Numbered from the stretch's first letter, positions 39,338 to 48,459 are shown. The stretch is 64,000 nucleotides of DNA from Bifidobacterium pullorum DSM 20433 (GCF_000771405.1 NZ_JDUI01000008.1:124001-188000); one strand, 5' to 3'. Numbers and translations are program-made. The notes: a model not told the origin generated them from the sequence alone.

Positions 39338-39358
39338 GTATTGTAATACGTGTAATAC
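39338..39358 (-). promoter_or_regulatory. Putative operator/promoter of the toxin-antitoxin pair
   Basis: Two direct TGTAATAC units (39342-39349 and 39351-39358) plus the inverted GTATTGTAATAC sit 20-40 bases before the antitoxin start. TACAAT on the minus strand (39345-39340) fits a -10 box. The AT-rich patch stands out from its GC-rich surroundings. Binding by the antitoxin is inference. Confidence 0.55.
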
Positions 39359-39488
39359 ACCAGAATATCACCTGACGATTCACAACACGTCGGAGGCACA
39401 GGCCGTATCGCCGCAGTCGCAGACTCGGACGCAAGCGCAGACTCAGACGAAACACATCCACGCGCCCAAGGCACAACACATACGAAAA

Positions 39489-39526
39489 CGACTGGGGAAG
39501 GACCTTATCAGGCCCTTCCCCAGTCG
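39489..39526 (-). terminator. Intrinsic terminator of gal operon
   Basis: A 13-bp stem (cgactggggaagg with ccttccccagtcg) and a loop of about 12 bases are followed on the minus strand by TTTTCG. It lies about 130 bases past the galK stop and upstream of the toxin-antitoxin promoter. The remaining intergenic DNA (39527-39653) also holds a weaker TCCCG/CGGGA hairpin at 39622-39640. Confidence 0.7.
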
Positions 39527-39653
39527 CATACTTCAGCGCAAAAGCCGTGGAAACCCGAGAAACATCACGGGATTCCATCAATCCGCAAACACCGAGACGG
39601 AGACCCCGTATTCCCGTAGAATCCCGTGGACTCCTCGGGATACCAGGTGGAAC

Positions 39654-40904
39654 TCAGTCTTCGCGGCTGGCGGAGGCGGAGGCGACGGCGGCGAGCGCGC
39701 GCGGCGCATGGAAGCCGCGGACCTCGAACTCGTCGGCGATCAGCTGGGCCACTTCGCGGCCGCGACCCTTGTCGACCAAGGCGATGATCGAACCGCCGAA
39801 GCCGCCGCCCGTCATACGGGCGCCATACGCGCCGTTGGCGCGGGCCATGTCCACGGCCACGTCGAGCTCGGGCACGGTGACCTCGTAGTCGTCGCGCAGC
39901 GAATCGTGCGAGGCGTTGAACAGGCGACCGGACTCGGCGATGTCGCCGGCGGCGAATGCCTTGACGAACTCATCCACGCGGCCGATCTCGGTGATGACGT
40001 GGCGCACACGCTTCTTCATCGTCTCATCGTTCAGGCAGTTGAGCAGCGCAGCGAGCGAACCTTCCGAATCGGTGGAGTAGGCGACCGCCTCGGCCGCGGC
40101 GCGCAGATGTTCGTAGCCGAGCAGTTCCGCGGCCTGCTCGCAGGTGCGGCGGCGCTGCTCGTACTGGCCGTCGTTGAGCTGGTGATGCGCCTGGGTGTCG
40201 ACCACCAGCAGCTCCAGACCGTACTTATCCAGGTCGAACTCCTGCTGGGAGACGCTGTCCACCGCGCTCAGCCCAGGCATGCAGTCCAGGCGGATCGCGT
40301 GGCCCGGGGTGCAACGCATCGAGGCGTTCTGGTCCAGACCGCCGGTGGAGGCGCCGGCCATGTCGTTCTCCGACTTGATGGCCATGGTGATCAGCGTGAC
40401 GCGCCCCTCGTCGGTGGCACCGTAGCCCAGGCCATACACGTCGTCCAGCGCGAGCGCGGTGGAGCAGGTCATGGCGGCGGAGGAGCTCAGCCCGGAGCCA
40501 AGCGGCACGCAGGAGACGAACGCCGCATCGAAGCCGCGCACCTGGTCGTAGCCGGCCTCGCGCATGGCCCAGGCCACACCGGTCGGATAGGCGGCCCAGC
40601 CGTCCACGCCGCGGGCCTTGAGGCCGTCGAGTTCGGCTTCGGCCACGGCGGTCGGGTTCACGTCGGAGACGAGGCGGACCGCGGTGTCCTCGCGCGGCTT
40701 CAGGGCCAGGAAGGTGCGGTGCGGCAGCGCGATCGGCAGGCACAGGCCCGCGTTGTAGTCGGTGTGCTCGCCGATCAGGTTCACGCGGCCCGGCGCGGCC
40801 CACACGCCGGCCGGCTCCTCGCCATAGGTGGCGCGGAACAGCTCGGTGGCGCGGGCGACGCCGTCCTCACGGCTGATCGGTTCGATGAATTCAACGGAAG
40901 ACAT
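39654..40904 (-). CDS. galK: Galactokinase
   Basis: GHMP-family kinase phosphorylating galactose to galactose-1-phosphate in the Leloir pathway. The protein has 416 residues. The galactokinase signature GRVNLIGEHTDYN is at 39-51, the ATP-binding PLGSGLSSSAAM follows in the middle, and the C-terminal GARMTGGGFGGS motif is present. ATG at 40904 has AAGGA about nine bases upstream. It lies directly after galT (gap 26 bases), whose product uses galactose-1-phosphate, so galT-galK form one transcription unit under the DeoR-type regulator. Confidence 0.97.
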   Translation of the reverse strand: MSSVEFIEPISREDGVARATELFRATYGEEPAGVWAAPGRVNLIGEHTDYNAGLCLPIALPHRTFLALKPREDTAVRLVSDVNPTAVAEAELDGLKARGVDGWAAYPTGVAWAMREAGYDQVRGFDAAFVSCVPLGSGLSSSAAMTCSTALALDDVYGLGYGATDEGRVTLITMAIKSENDMAGASTGGLDQNASMRCTPGHAIRLDCMPGLSAVDSVSQQEFDLDKYGLELLVVDTQAHHQLNDGQYEQRRRTCEQAAELLGYEHLRAAAEAVAYSTDSEGSLAALLNCLNDETMKKRVRHVITEIGRVDEFVKAFAAGDIAESGRLFNASHDSLRDDYEVTVPELDVAVDMARANGAYGARMTGGGFGGSIIALVDKGRGREVAQLIADEFEVRGFHAPRALAAVASASASRED

Positions 40905-40930
40905 GGAATCGTCCTTTTTCCTTTTCTGTC

Positions 40931-42181
40931 TCAGTCGGCGATGTCGATCGGACCGAGCTCGTGGAAACGCTGGGCGATGAGCTCGGGGGTGGTGTCGGAG
41001 ATCCAGGCGGCCATGCCGGATTCGGAGCCGGCCAGATACTTGATCTTGTTGGCGGCGCGGCGGAACGAGAAGAACTGCAGGTTCAGGCGGTAGTGCTCGC
41101 GGCGGGCGTCGTGGATCGGGGCCTGGTGCCAGGCGGCGATGTACGGCAGGTCCATGCCCAGGCCGTCACCCTTGTCGAAGAACGCGTTGCCGCGCTTCAA
41201 GAGGGTGGAGTACATCTCGGCCAGATCCCAGCGCTCCTGGTCGTCCAGCTGGTCCAGGGTGAGCACGTCGCGCACCGGGGCCACATGCACCTCCAGGGGC
41301 CAGCGGGCGGCGGCCGGCACGTAGGCCACCCAGCTGTGGTTGCGCAGCACGATGCGCTCCTCGGCCTCGATCTCGGCGTTCATAATGTCCTTCAGGAGGT
41401 TGCCGCCGGTCTTCTCGAAGTAGGCTTCGGTGTGCTGCAGCTCGGCCTCCATCTTCGGGGCGATGAACGGATAGCAGTACACCTGGCCGTGCGGGTGGGC
41501 CAGCGAGACGCCGATCTCCTGGCCATGGTTCTCGAACGGGAAAATCTGCTCGATGCCCTCCATCGTGGAGATCTCGGCGGTGCGGAAGGCCCAGGCCTCG
41601 ACCACGGTGCGCAGACGCTTGACCGGCAGGTTGGCGGGCAGCCCGTCCTCATCCGGGTCGAAGCAGATGACCTCGCAGCGGCCGGCGGCCATCTTCTTCT
41701 CCCACAGCGGGTTGCCGTCCACGTATTCCACGGCGTCGGAACGGCCGGGCACGCGCACCATCGAGGGGAAGCGGTTCTCGAAGACCACCACATTGTAGTC
41801 GGTGTCCGGCACCTCACCGTCCTGGTACGGGTCGCCGGGCTTGCGCGCGGCCAGCGGGTTGCCCTTGGCGGTGGCGCCGGGGCCGGCGGTGATCGGACGG
41901 TTCATGCGGGCCGTGGCCATCGGGATCCAGTCGCCGGTCAGCGGGTCGCGGCGCATCTCCGGGGCCGCGTACGGCACCTCCTCGCCGGCGGCGTTCAGCT
42001 GGTTGGCGAACCGGTACGCCAGCTGGCGCGGATCGTTGAGCTCACGCGTCTTCGCGCCGCTCACGTATTCCGGATCGTCGTCCAGATAGAAGAAATCACG
42101 GCCGTCCGCCAACGTGGTTGGCGTGATGCGAATATGCTCCTGAGCGTAGGCGCCGGGAGTGTAATTCGCGAATTCACTCAT
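40931..42181 (-). CDS. galT: Galactose-1-phosphate uridylyltransferase
   Basis: Leloir-pathway enzyme exchanging UMP between UDP-glucose and galactose-1-phosphate. The protein has 416 residues. The active-site His motif AHPHGQVYCYPF lies near residue 227, and VPAAARWPLEVHVAP is also characteristic. The ATG at 42181 (MSEFANYTPG) is preferred; a GTG at 42190 overlaps the regulator's stop codon and would add three residues. The regulator stop is at 42187, so only five bases separate the two coding regions and co-transcription is nearly certain. Confidence 0.95.
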   Translation of the reverse strand: MSEFANYTPGAYAQEHIRITPTTLADGRDFFYLDDDPEYVSGAKTRELNDPRQLAYRFANQLNAAGEEVPYAAPEMRRDPLTGDWIPMATARMNRPITAGPGATAKGNPLAARKPGDPYQDGEVPDTDYNVVVFENRFPSMVRVPGRSDAVEYVDGNPLWEKKMAAGRCEVICFDPDEDGLPANLPVKRLRTVVEAWAFRTAEISTMEGIEQIFPFENHGQEIGVSLAHPHGQVYCYPFIAPKMEAELQHTEAYFEKTGGNLLKDIMNAEIEAEERIVLRNHSWVAYVPAAARWPLEVHVAPVRDVLTLDQLDDQERWDLAEMYSTLLKRGNAFFDKGDGLGMDLPYIAAWHQAPIHDARREHYRLNLQFFSFRRAANKIKYLAGSESGMAAWISDTTPELIAQRFHELGPIDIAD

Positions 42182-42186
42182 GGTGA

Positions 42187-42990
42187 TCACTCACTTTCCT
42201 CGGTAGGTTCGCTCTGGTGGGCCAGAACGAGTTCTTTTACCAAATCTCGGGTCTTGGCGACGGAGTCGGGGTCGAGTCCATCGTCGGTGATGACCGTGTC
42301 CACCTGGTCGAAACGGGCGAACAGCGACAGCGACGTGCTGCTCCACTTGGTGTGGTCGGTCAGGATGATGGTGCGGTCGGCGATGTCCATCATCGCCATG
42401 TCGGTGGCGGCCTCCAGCGAGTTCGGCATCAGGAAGCCGCGCGGCACGGACACCGAATGGGTGCCCAGGAACACGGTGTTCACGCGCAGGGATGCGATGA
42501 CCTTGTCCGCGATGGGGCCGACCAGCGAGTTCGAGCGGGTGATGACGCCGCCGGTGACGATGACCTCGACATCCTTGGATTCCAGCGCCTGCACGAGCTC
42601 GGCGACGGGGATCGAGTTGGTCAGGATGGTGATGCCGCTGGCCTGCTGGGATTCCAGCAGGTGCTGGGCGAAGACGTACGCGGTTGTGCCGCCGCCGATG
42701 GCGATGACGTCGCCGGGGGCGACGTAGGCGACGGCCTCCTGCGCGATGGCGTCCTTCAGGCCGACATCCATCTGCGATTTGACGGAGAACAGCGGCTCGC
42801 TCAGCAGGGTGCTGGTCGTCACGGCGCCTCCATGCACACGTTTGAGCAGACCCTTATCGGCGAGTTCGGCGATGTCACGGCGGATGGTCATCGCGGAGAC
42901 GCCCAGCTCCTTGGACAATGCGGTGATGCGCACGGCGCCCCGGGTGCGCAGCCGACTCAGGATGAGATGCTGTCGTTGCGATGAAATCAT
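42187..42990 (-). CDS. DeoR-family transcriptional regulator of the gal genes
   Basis: Sugar-phosphate-responsive repressor of 267 residues. The N-terminal winged helix-turn-helix ([22 protein letters not shown] followed by KRVHGGAV) is the DeoR signature. The C-terminal ISOCOT-like effector domain includes [11 protein letters not shown] and [14 protein letters not shown] at 42990 ([11 protein letters not shown]) is the family start; the frame upstream to 43056 is not credible. No Shine-Dalgarno exists, and a -10 box six bases upstream suggests a leaderless mRNA. Being first in the galT-galK unit, it likely controls its own operon in response to a galactose-derived phosphate. Confidence 0.92.
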   Translation of the reverse strand: MISSQRQHLILSRLRTRGAVRITALSKELGVSAMTIRRDIAELADKGLLKRVHGGAVTTSTLLSEPLFSVKSQMDVGLKDAIAQEAVAYVAPGDVIAIGGGTTAYVFAQHLLESQQASGITILTNSIPVAELVQALESKDVEVIVTGGVITRSNSLVGPIADKVIASLRVNTVFLGTHSVSVPRGFLMPNSLEAATDMAMMDIADRTIILTDHTKWSSTSLSLFARFDQVDTVITDDGLDPDSVAKTRDLVKELVLAHQSEPTEESE

Positions 42991-43005
42991 GCGAACATTA
43001 TCGCA
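42990..43005 (-). promoter_or_regulatory. Overlapping promoter, start codon and operator of the DeoR-gal operon
   Basis: An inverted repeat TGCGA-N6-TCGCA spans 42990-43005. It overlaps a GATAAT -10 box (43002-42997) and touches the ATG at 42990. With only six bases between the -10 box and the ATG, transcription should start at or next to the A of the ATG. Autorepression through this repeat is inferred. Confidence 0.6.
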
Positions 43006-43226
43006 CATCTTCACCCAAAACAACAACTTTCGACGGCGAAATTCACACCACGACACGCCGAAACTACCACAACCATCGAAAAATCAATCAAAACCGAACA
43101 TTCACCCCGGCTGCCGGCCGGCACCCATTGGCCGGCACCGGCCGCGACGGTCCGGGTCTCACGTCGTCCGACGCCACATGCCCACCGAATCCCGACAGAC
43201 ATCAAACCGTCGCCATTTCACCCCCA

Positions 43227-43324
43227 CACTCCCAACCACCGCACTCCCAACCACCGCACTCCCAACCACCACACTCCCTACCACCGCAGTCCCTACCACC
43301 GCAGTCCCTACCACCGCACTCCCA
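43227..43324. repeat. 15-bp tandem repeat (six full units plus partial)
   Basis: Six complete 15-base units of consensus CACTCCCAACCACCG (later copies read CCCTACC, and CAGT replaces CACT in two) are followed by a partial copy. They lie in the 459-base gap between the divergent DeoR-family gene and pyrD, immediately before the second copy of the palindromic element. No gene is credible here. The rest of the gap (43006-43226) contains nothing I recognise. Confidence 0.9.
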
Positions 43325-43328
43325 GTCA

Positions 43329-43382
43329 TCACCTTTTGCTTGACGATTGTCAAGTACTTTACGATTGTCAAGCAAAAGGTGA
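43329..43382. repeat. 54-bp palindromic element, copy 2
   Basis: It matches the 54-base core of the 35694-35753 palindrome at 46 of 54 positions. The outer 16-base arms (TCACCTTTTGCTTGAC and its complement) are conserved exactly, while the inner arms have changed so that ACGATTGTCAAG is present as a direct repeat. It is about 70 bases before pyrD, between divergent genes, so it is unlikely to serve as a terminator here. Confidence 0.85.
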
Positions 43383-43449
43383 CTGCGAGGAAGCGGCATC
43401 CGGCAGTCGCCCGCTGGCGTACGCCCACCGGAAGTGACACAATGGATGC

Positions 43450-44598
43450 ATGACATACGTTTCCGAGAGCTTTTGGCACGACGCCGTCAACAAAGCCACC
43501 ACCGACCTGTTCACGTTCGGATACAAGCACGTCATCAAACCGCACTTCGTGTTCAACCACACGCCGGACGTGGCGCACGACCAGATGATCCAGTTCTGCC
43601 GCGTCACCGGCAAGATCCCGCCGCTGATGTGGCTGCTGCACGAGATGCTGGACTACACCGACCCGGTGCTGGAGACCTCGGTGATGGGCGTGGAATTCGC
43701 CAATCCGTTCGGACTGTCCGCAGGATTGGACAAGAACTGCGACATGCCCGTGCTGCTCGACAACGCCGGCTTCGGATTCGAGACGGTCGGCTCGACTACC
43801 TCCCGTCCCTGCGCCGGCAATCCGAAGCCGTGGTTCCACCGTCTGCCCGAATACGATTCGATGATGGTGCACGTGGGTCTGGCCAACGACGGCAGCGAGA
43901 AGGTCATCGCCCGCGCCGAACAGGCGTGGACCAAGGCCCGTTCGATGCAGGTCTCGATCTCGATCGCCCGCACCAACGACGATCTGGCAGGGGACATCGA
44001 CGAGGGCATCGAAGACTACCGCATCTCCCTGGAACGCGCCGCGGGCCGCAGCGCGATGGTGGAGGTCAACGTGTCCTGCCCCAACACCCGTGCCGGCGAA
44101 CCGTTCACCGAAAGCCCCGAGAACCTCGACCGGCTGTTCACCGCGCTCGACACGGTCGACCGCCCGCAGCCCATGCTCGTCAAGATGCCGCTGAACAGGA
44201 GCTGGGAGGAATTCCGCGACCTGGTGGCGGTGCTCGCCGAACACAACGTGCAGGGTGTGAGCATCGCCAACCTGCAGAAGGACCGCACCGGCCTCGAGAT
44301 TCCGCGCGATTGGGAGGGCGGCCTGTCCGGAGGCCCCACCTACCGCGCCAGCAACGACCTGATCCGCCGCACCTACCGCGAATTCGGCGACAAGCTCGCC
44401 ATCGCGGGCATCGGCGGCGTGTTCACCCCGGAGCAGGCCTACGCCAAGATCCGCAGCGGCGCCAGCCTGGTCATGTTCATCAGTTCACTGATGTACCGCG
44501 GACCGCAGCAGATCACCGTGCTCAAGCGCGGTCTGGCCGAACTGCTCAGGCGCGACGGCTTCGACCACGTCCACGACGCCGTCGGCATCGACGCCTGA
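43450..44598 (+). CDS. pyrD: Dihydroorotate dehydrogenase, class 2 type
   Basis: Flavoenzyme of pyrimidine biosynthesis oxidising dihydroorotate to orotate. The protein has 382 residues. FMN/substrate motifs include NPFGLSAGLDKN, VEVNVSCPNT (catalytic-base Ser near 211), VKMPLN and FTPEQAYAKIRSGAS. The N-terminal helical segment (ESFWHDAVNKATTDLFTFGY) and general layout fit class 2, membrane-associated enzymes that pass electrons to quinone. That is unexpected in a fermentative organism and may mean another acceptor. ATG at 43450 has no clear Shine-Dalgarno. The stop is only 12 bases from the convergent oxidoreductase gene. Confidence 0.92.
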   Translation: MTYVSESFWHDAVNKATTDLFTFGYKHVIKPHFVFNHTPDVAHDQMIQFCRVTGKIPPLMWLLHEMLDYTDPVLETSVMGVEFANPFGLSAGLDKNCDMPVLLDNAGFGFETVGSTTSRPCAGNPKPWFHRLPEYDSMMVHVGLANDGSEKVIARAEQAWTKARSMQVSISIARTNDDLAGDIDEGIEDYRISLERAAGRSAMVEVNVSCPNTRAGEPFTESPENLDRLFTALDTVDRPQPMLVKMPLNRSWEEFRDLVAVLAEHNVQGVSIANLQKDRTGLEIPRDWEGGLSGGPTYRASNDLIRRTYREFGDKLAIAGIGGVFTPEQAYAKIRSGASLVMFISSLMYRGPQQITVLKRGLAELLRRDGFDHVHDAVGIDA

Positions 44599-44610
44599 CA
44601 GAAGCAGTCG

Positions 44611-45966
44611 TCAGTAGGCGCCGCGGATGTACTGGTCCGGATACGGCACGTCGGACGGCGCCACACCCAGCTTATGGGCGGCGCGCATAGGCCATGCGGG
44701 GTCACGCAATGCGGCTCGACCGATCTCGACCGCGTCGGCGGCACCATCGCGCAGAATCCGCTCCGCCTGCTTCGGCTTGGTGATCAATCCGACGGCCGTG
44801 GTGGGCACAGCGGCATGGGCTCGCACTTGCGAGGCGAACGGCACCTGATAGTTGGGACCGACCGGAATCGTCACATCCGGCACGATGCCGCCGGTCGACA
44901 CATCCACCAGGTCCACGCCATGCTCCTTGAGCGCCCGCGAAACCATGACCGTCTGGCCCAGGTCCCAACCTCCGGCCGCCCAATCGGTCGCCGAGATGCG
45001 CACCAGCAGGGGCATATCCTCGGGAATCACGGAACGCACCGCGTCGACGATCTCGATCAGGAAACGCATACGGCCTTCAAGGTCGCCGCCATATTCATCC
45101 GTACGCTCGTTGACCAGCGGGTCGAGGAACTGGGAGATCAGGTATCCGTGGGCGGCGTGGATCTCCACGGCCTGGAACCCGGCGGCCACGGCACGACCGG
45201 CGGCGGCGGCGAATTGCCCAACGATGGCATGGATCTCGTCCACACCCAGTTCGCGGGGCGCGGCATAGGAACCATACGCGTTGGGGCTGGGGGCCACCGT
45301 CTGCCAGCCGCCCTCGTCGAACGGCACGCTTTCGCCGTCATGGCCGACGCCGAAGCAGCCCGTAGACCCCTTGCGCCCGGCATGGTTGAGCTGAACCGCA
45401 ACGGCGGCACCGGCGTCCTTGACACCCTGCACGATCCAACGCCAGGCTTCGATCTGATCGTCACTCCACAGGCCCACATCCTTGGGGCTGATACGCCCCT
45501 CCGGGCAGACCGCGGTCGCCTCGACGATGATCAGGCCGAATCCACCCAACGCACGCGACACGTAGTGCTGATAGTGGAACGGGGTCGGTTTGCCGTCCCG
45601 GGCGTACGCCGAATACATGTCCATCGGAGGCAGCCAGATGCGGTTGCGTATGGTCAGGCCGCGCAGCTGCATCGGCGTGAACAGCAGCGGACGCTTGTCC
45701 GATGCGGCCCGATCCGCGGACTTGTCGGGCAGGGCGACGGAGACGTCACCGCCCTTGCCGGCCTTGTCCTTGCCTCCCTTGGCTTTCGCGGACTTGACCT
45801 TGCCGGGCTTGCCGGGCTTATCGGCCTTGCCGGATTTGCCGGCCTTGGCCCTGGCCTTCTTCTTCGCCGAACGCTCCTCCTCGTCGCGCCGCAGCTCGGT
45901 CTCGTGCCGGTTCTCCACGGAGAATCCCCGGAAGTCGAAATTGTCGTGGGTGATATCGTCCTGCAT
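44611..45966 (-). CDS. Old-yellow-enzyme family NADH:flavin oxidoreductase with Lys-rich N-terminal tail
   Basis: FMN-dependent ene-reductase of the YqjM-like group, 451 residues. TIM-barrel motifs are RNRIWLPPMDMYSA, VQLNHAGRKG, EIHAAHGYLISQFLDPLVN and VEIGRAALRDPAWP. The first 95 residues are not part of the fold. They contain about 40 residues of Lys/Ala/Gly/Pro repeats (KKKARAKAGKSGKADKPGK and similar) resembling histone-H1-like tails. ATG at 45966 is consistent with a purine-rich upstream sequence. It is convergent with pyrD. Natural substrates are unknown; detoxification of electrophiles is typical of the family. Confidence 0.88.
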   Translation of the reverse strand: MQDDITHDNFDFRGFSVENRHETELRRDEEERSAKKKARAKAGKSGKADKPGKPGKVKSAKAKGGKDKAGKGGDVSVALPDKSADRAASDKRPLLFTPMQLRGLTIRNRIWLPPMDMYSAYARDGKPTPFHYQHYVSRALGGFGLIIVEATAVCPEGRISPKDVGLWSDDQIEAWRWIVQGVKDAGAAVAVQLNHAGRKGSTGCFGVGHDGESVPFDEGGWQTVAPSPNAYGSYAAPRELGVDEIHAIVGQFAAAAGRAVAAGFQAVEIHAAHGYLISQFLDPLVNERTDEYGGDLEGRMRFLIEIVDAVRSVIPEDMPLLVRISATDWAAGGWDLGQTVMVSRALKEHGVDLVDVSTGGIVPDVTIPVGPNYQVPFASQVRAHAAVPTTAVGLITKPKQAERILRDGAADAVEIGRAALRDPAWPMRAAHKLGVAPSDVPYPDQYIRGAY

Positions 45967-46060
45967 CGCTCTGCCTCCCTTCGCAGCAATGTATCCATTG
46001 TATGCGGAACGCCCACCGGAACCGGCGGGCGTTCGTCAACTACGTAATCCTGAATCGGAA

Positions 46061-48280
46061 CTATTGAACGTTCTGATTCTGGCTCTGTTCCTGATTCCGG
46101 TTGGCGTTGGCGTTGGCATTGGTGTTGGCTTGCACGCCGCCGGCCGTCAGGTACTTCTGCGCCGGTTGGCCGTAGTCGTTATCTATCGGCGCATCGATGG
46201 CGTTCAGATACGTGTTCATGAACTGCTTCCACGCCGGGGTGGCGATGTACATGCCGAACCATTCGGAGCGGTACACGCCATTGATGGTCTTGTTGTCGAA
46301 GGTGTTGTTGAGCGGATCCTGCGCGTCGCCGACGGCCACGAACGCAGACACCACATTCGGCACGAAACCTGCGGTCAACATGTATGTGTTCTCGTTCGTA
46401 CCGGTTTTGGCGAAGGTCTTGCGGCCGTTGTCCAGCTGGGTCGTCGCGGCCTCGCCTCCGGCGGTCACGACGCCCTGGTTGAGCGCGTACGCGGTGGTCT
46501 GCGCGATCTCCGGGTCGATGGCCTGATGGCAGTCGGCCTGCGGAACGTCGATCTCGTCGCCGTTCTTATCGGTCACGCGGGTCATGGCGATCGGGGTGCA
46601 GGCCACACCGTTCGCGCCCAACGTGGCGTAGACGTTGGCCATGGTCAGCGGGGACGCCTGTACGGCGCCGATGGTCATCGGCGGGTTGAACGAGTTGGAC
46701 GAGTATACGTCCATGGCCGAGGACGGCGAGTTGTGGTAGCCGAGGGCCGTGGCCGCGTCGGCGATCGCGCACAGGCCGATCTGCGAGGCCATCGACGCCT
46801 GCGTGGTGTTATGCGAACGGATCAGGCCCTGCAACGGGGTCTCCGGATTCACGGTGCCACCGCCTGAATTCTCAACCTCCCAGTCGGGGCCGCCGAAGCT
46901 GTACTCGCCGCAGCTGAACGAGGTCTGCTGATATCGGGTGCTGGTGCGCAGGCCTTCGTTGATCGAACGGCCCTGCTGCATCCAGGCCACCATGTTGATC
47001 GGCTTCCAGGTGGAGCCGACCTGCACGCCCCAGCCGCCGCCGTCGACCTGATCGACCATGTAGTTCATCGAGGTCTTGGTCTGGTCGCTGGCCGCCGCGT
47101 CGGTGGCGTCGTACGTACGGTTGATGCCGAAACCGAGCACTTCGCCGGTGCCGGGCTTAATCGCCGCGATCATGACCTCCAGCCCGGAGGGGTCGTCGGC
47201 CGGAATCGTGTCGTTCGCCGCCTGCATGGCCGCGTTGTTGGCCTCCACGTCCATCGTGGTGTAGATGTCGAGACCGCCCTCGTTGAGCAGCTTCTGGCGG
47301 TCCTCCTCGGTTTCGCCGAACTCCTCCGAATTGAGGATCTTGGTGGTCACGTACGCACAGAAGAAGCCCGCGTTGCCGGCCGACTGGCAGCCCTGATTCA
47401 CCGACTGGATATCAAGCGTATCCACAAGCGGGGTGTTCACGGCCTCGTCATATTCGGCCTGCTCGATCAGCCCCTGATCCAGCATGAGCTGCAGCACGAT
47501 GTCACGCTCGTCCTGCGCACGTTCCTGGTTCTCGGGGATCGAGGGGTCGATCTCCGACGGGTTCTTGGTGATGGCGGCGATCGTGGCCGACTGCACCAGG
47601 TTCAGGTCCTTGGCGTTCACGTTGAAATAGCGGTGCGCGGCCGTCTCCACGCCGTACAGGTTGTTGGAGCCGAACTGCGCGATGTTCAGATACCCCTGAA
47701 GGATCTCCGGCTTGGAATACATCTTCTCCATCTGCACGGCGATCAGCATCTCACGCAGCTTGCGGGCGATGGTCTGCTCCTGCGCATGGTATTCGGCGAT
47801 CGGGTCATCGTCCTCGCGCGCCTGCACCATCAGCACGTTCTTGACGTACTGCTGGGTCAGCGAGGAGCCGCCCTGCGTATCGCCCTCGGCGATGTAGGTC
47901 TGCACGAACGCACGCATCACGCCCTGCACGTCCACGCCCGAATGTTCGAAGAAACGACGGTCCTCACGGGCCACGATGGCCTTCTGCATATACTCGGACA
48001 CGTCCTTGATCGGCACCACGATGCGGTTCTGCGAATAGAACGTCGCAATCACCGAGCCGTCGGACGCGTACATGCGCGACTGCTGCGGCAGGCTCGTCAC
48101 GTCGAAATCGATACCCTCCACCTGCAGCGAGGGCATCACCGCCTTGGCCACGGTGTTCGCGCCGAACACCGCAGGCAGGAACAGCAGGCTTGCCACCACG
48201 CCGCCGGCGACGCACAGCACGACGTAGGACAAAGCCAGCGACAAGGCGCGGCGAATGGTCATCGAGTTCTTCTTGGGCAT
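46061..48280 (-). CDS. Class A penicillin-binding protein
   Basis: Bifunctional peptidoglycan synthase anchored by an N-terminal helix (ALSLALSYVVLCVAGGVVAS). The GT51 glycosyltransferase domain shows EDRRFFEHSGVD near residue 104 and GGSSLTQQYVKN. The transpeptidase domain has STWK (Ser nucleophile near 422), SHN and KTG near 623. The C-terminus ends in an Asn/Ala/Gln-rich stretch (NTNANANANRNQEQSQNQN). I chose ATG at 48280; ATG at 48289 adds three residues. It is separated from the Crp-family gene by 179 bases and is in the same orientation. Confidence 0.94.
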   Translation of the reverse strand: MPKKNSMTIRRALSLALSYVVLCVAGGVVASLLFLPAVFGANTVAKAVMPSLQVEGIDFDVTSLPQQSRMYASDGSVIATFYSQNRIVVPIKDVSEYMQKAIVAREDRRFFEHSGVDVQGVMRAFVQTYIAEGDTQGGSSLTQQYVKNVLMVQAREDDDPIAEYHAQEQTIARKLREMLIAVQMEKMYSKPEILQGYLNIAQFGSNNLYGVETAAHRYFNVNAKDLNLVQSATIAAITKNPSEIDPSIPENQERAQDERDIVLQLMLDQGLIEQAEYDEAVNTPLVDTLDIQSVNQGCQSAGNAGFFCAYVTTKILNSEEFGETEEDRQKLLNEGGLDIYTTMDVEANNAAMQAANDTIPADDPSGLEVMIAAIKPGTGEVLGFGINRTYDATDAAASDQTKTSMNYMVDQVDGGGWGVQVGSTWKPINMVAWMQQGRSINEGLRTSTRYQQTSFSCGEYSFGGPDWEVENSGGGTVNPETPLQGLIRSHNTTQASMASQIGLCAIADAATALGYHNSPSSAMDVYSSNSFNPPMTIGAVQASPLTMANVYATLGANGVACTPIAMTRVTDKNGDEIDVPQADCHQAIDPEIAQTTAYALNQGVVTAGGEAATTQLDNGRKTFAKTGTNENTYMLTAGFVPNVVSAFVAVGDAQDPLNNTFDNKTINGVYRSEWFGMYIATPAWKQFMNTYLNAIDAPIDNDYGQPAQKYLTAGGVQANTNANANANRNQEQSQNQNVQ

Positions 48281-48459
48281 GGTGCCCATTCTAAAGAGGA
48301 GCCTCTACCTCGCCCCGGTTTATCCGCACCCATCGTCATTTCATCACATCCTGCGCCGATGTCTGGAAAACCGCTGTAAACCGTCTGCGCACGCCCCGAA
48401 CCTTCACCGAAAACAGAGGCCTCCGTGTACCCCGAATGCGCCATGCCGCGTCACGGCGG

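Noticed and set aside
43202..43456. Open frames across the 15-bp tandem array encoding CGGRE- or VVGTA-type repeats
   Set aside because: They arise from translating a short-period DNA repeat; no start signal or flanking coding character.
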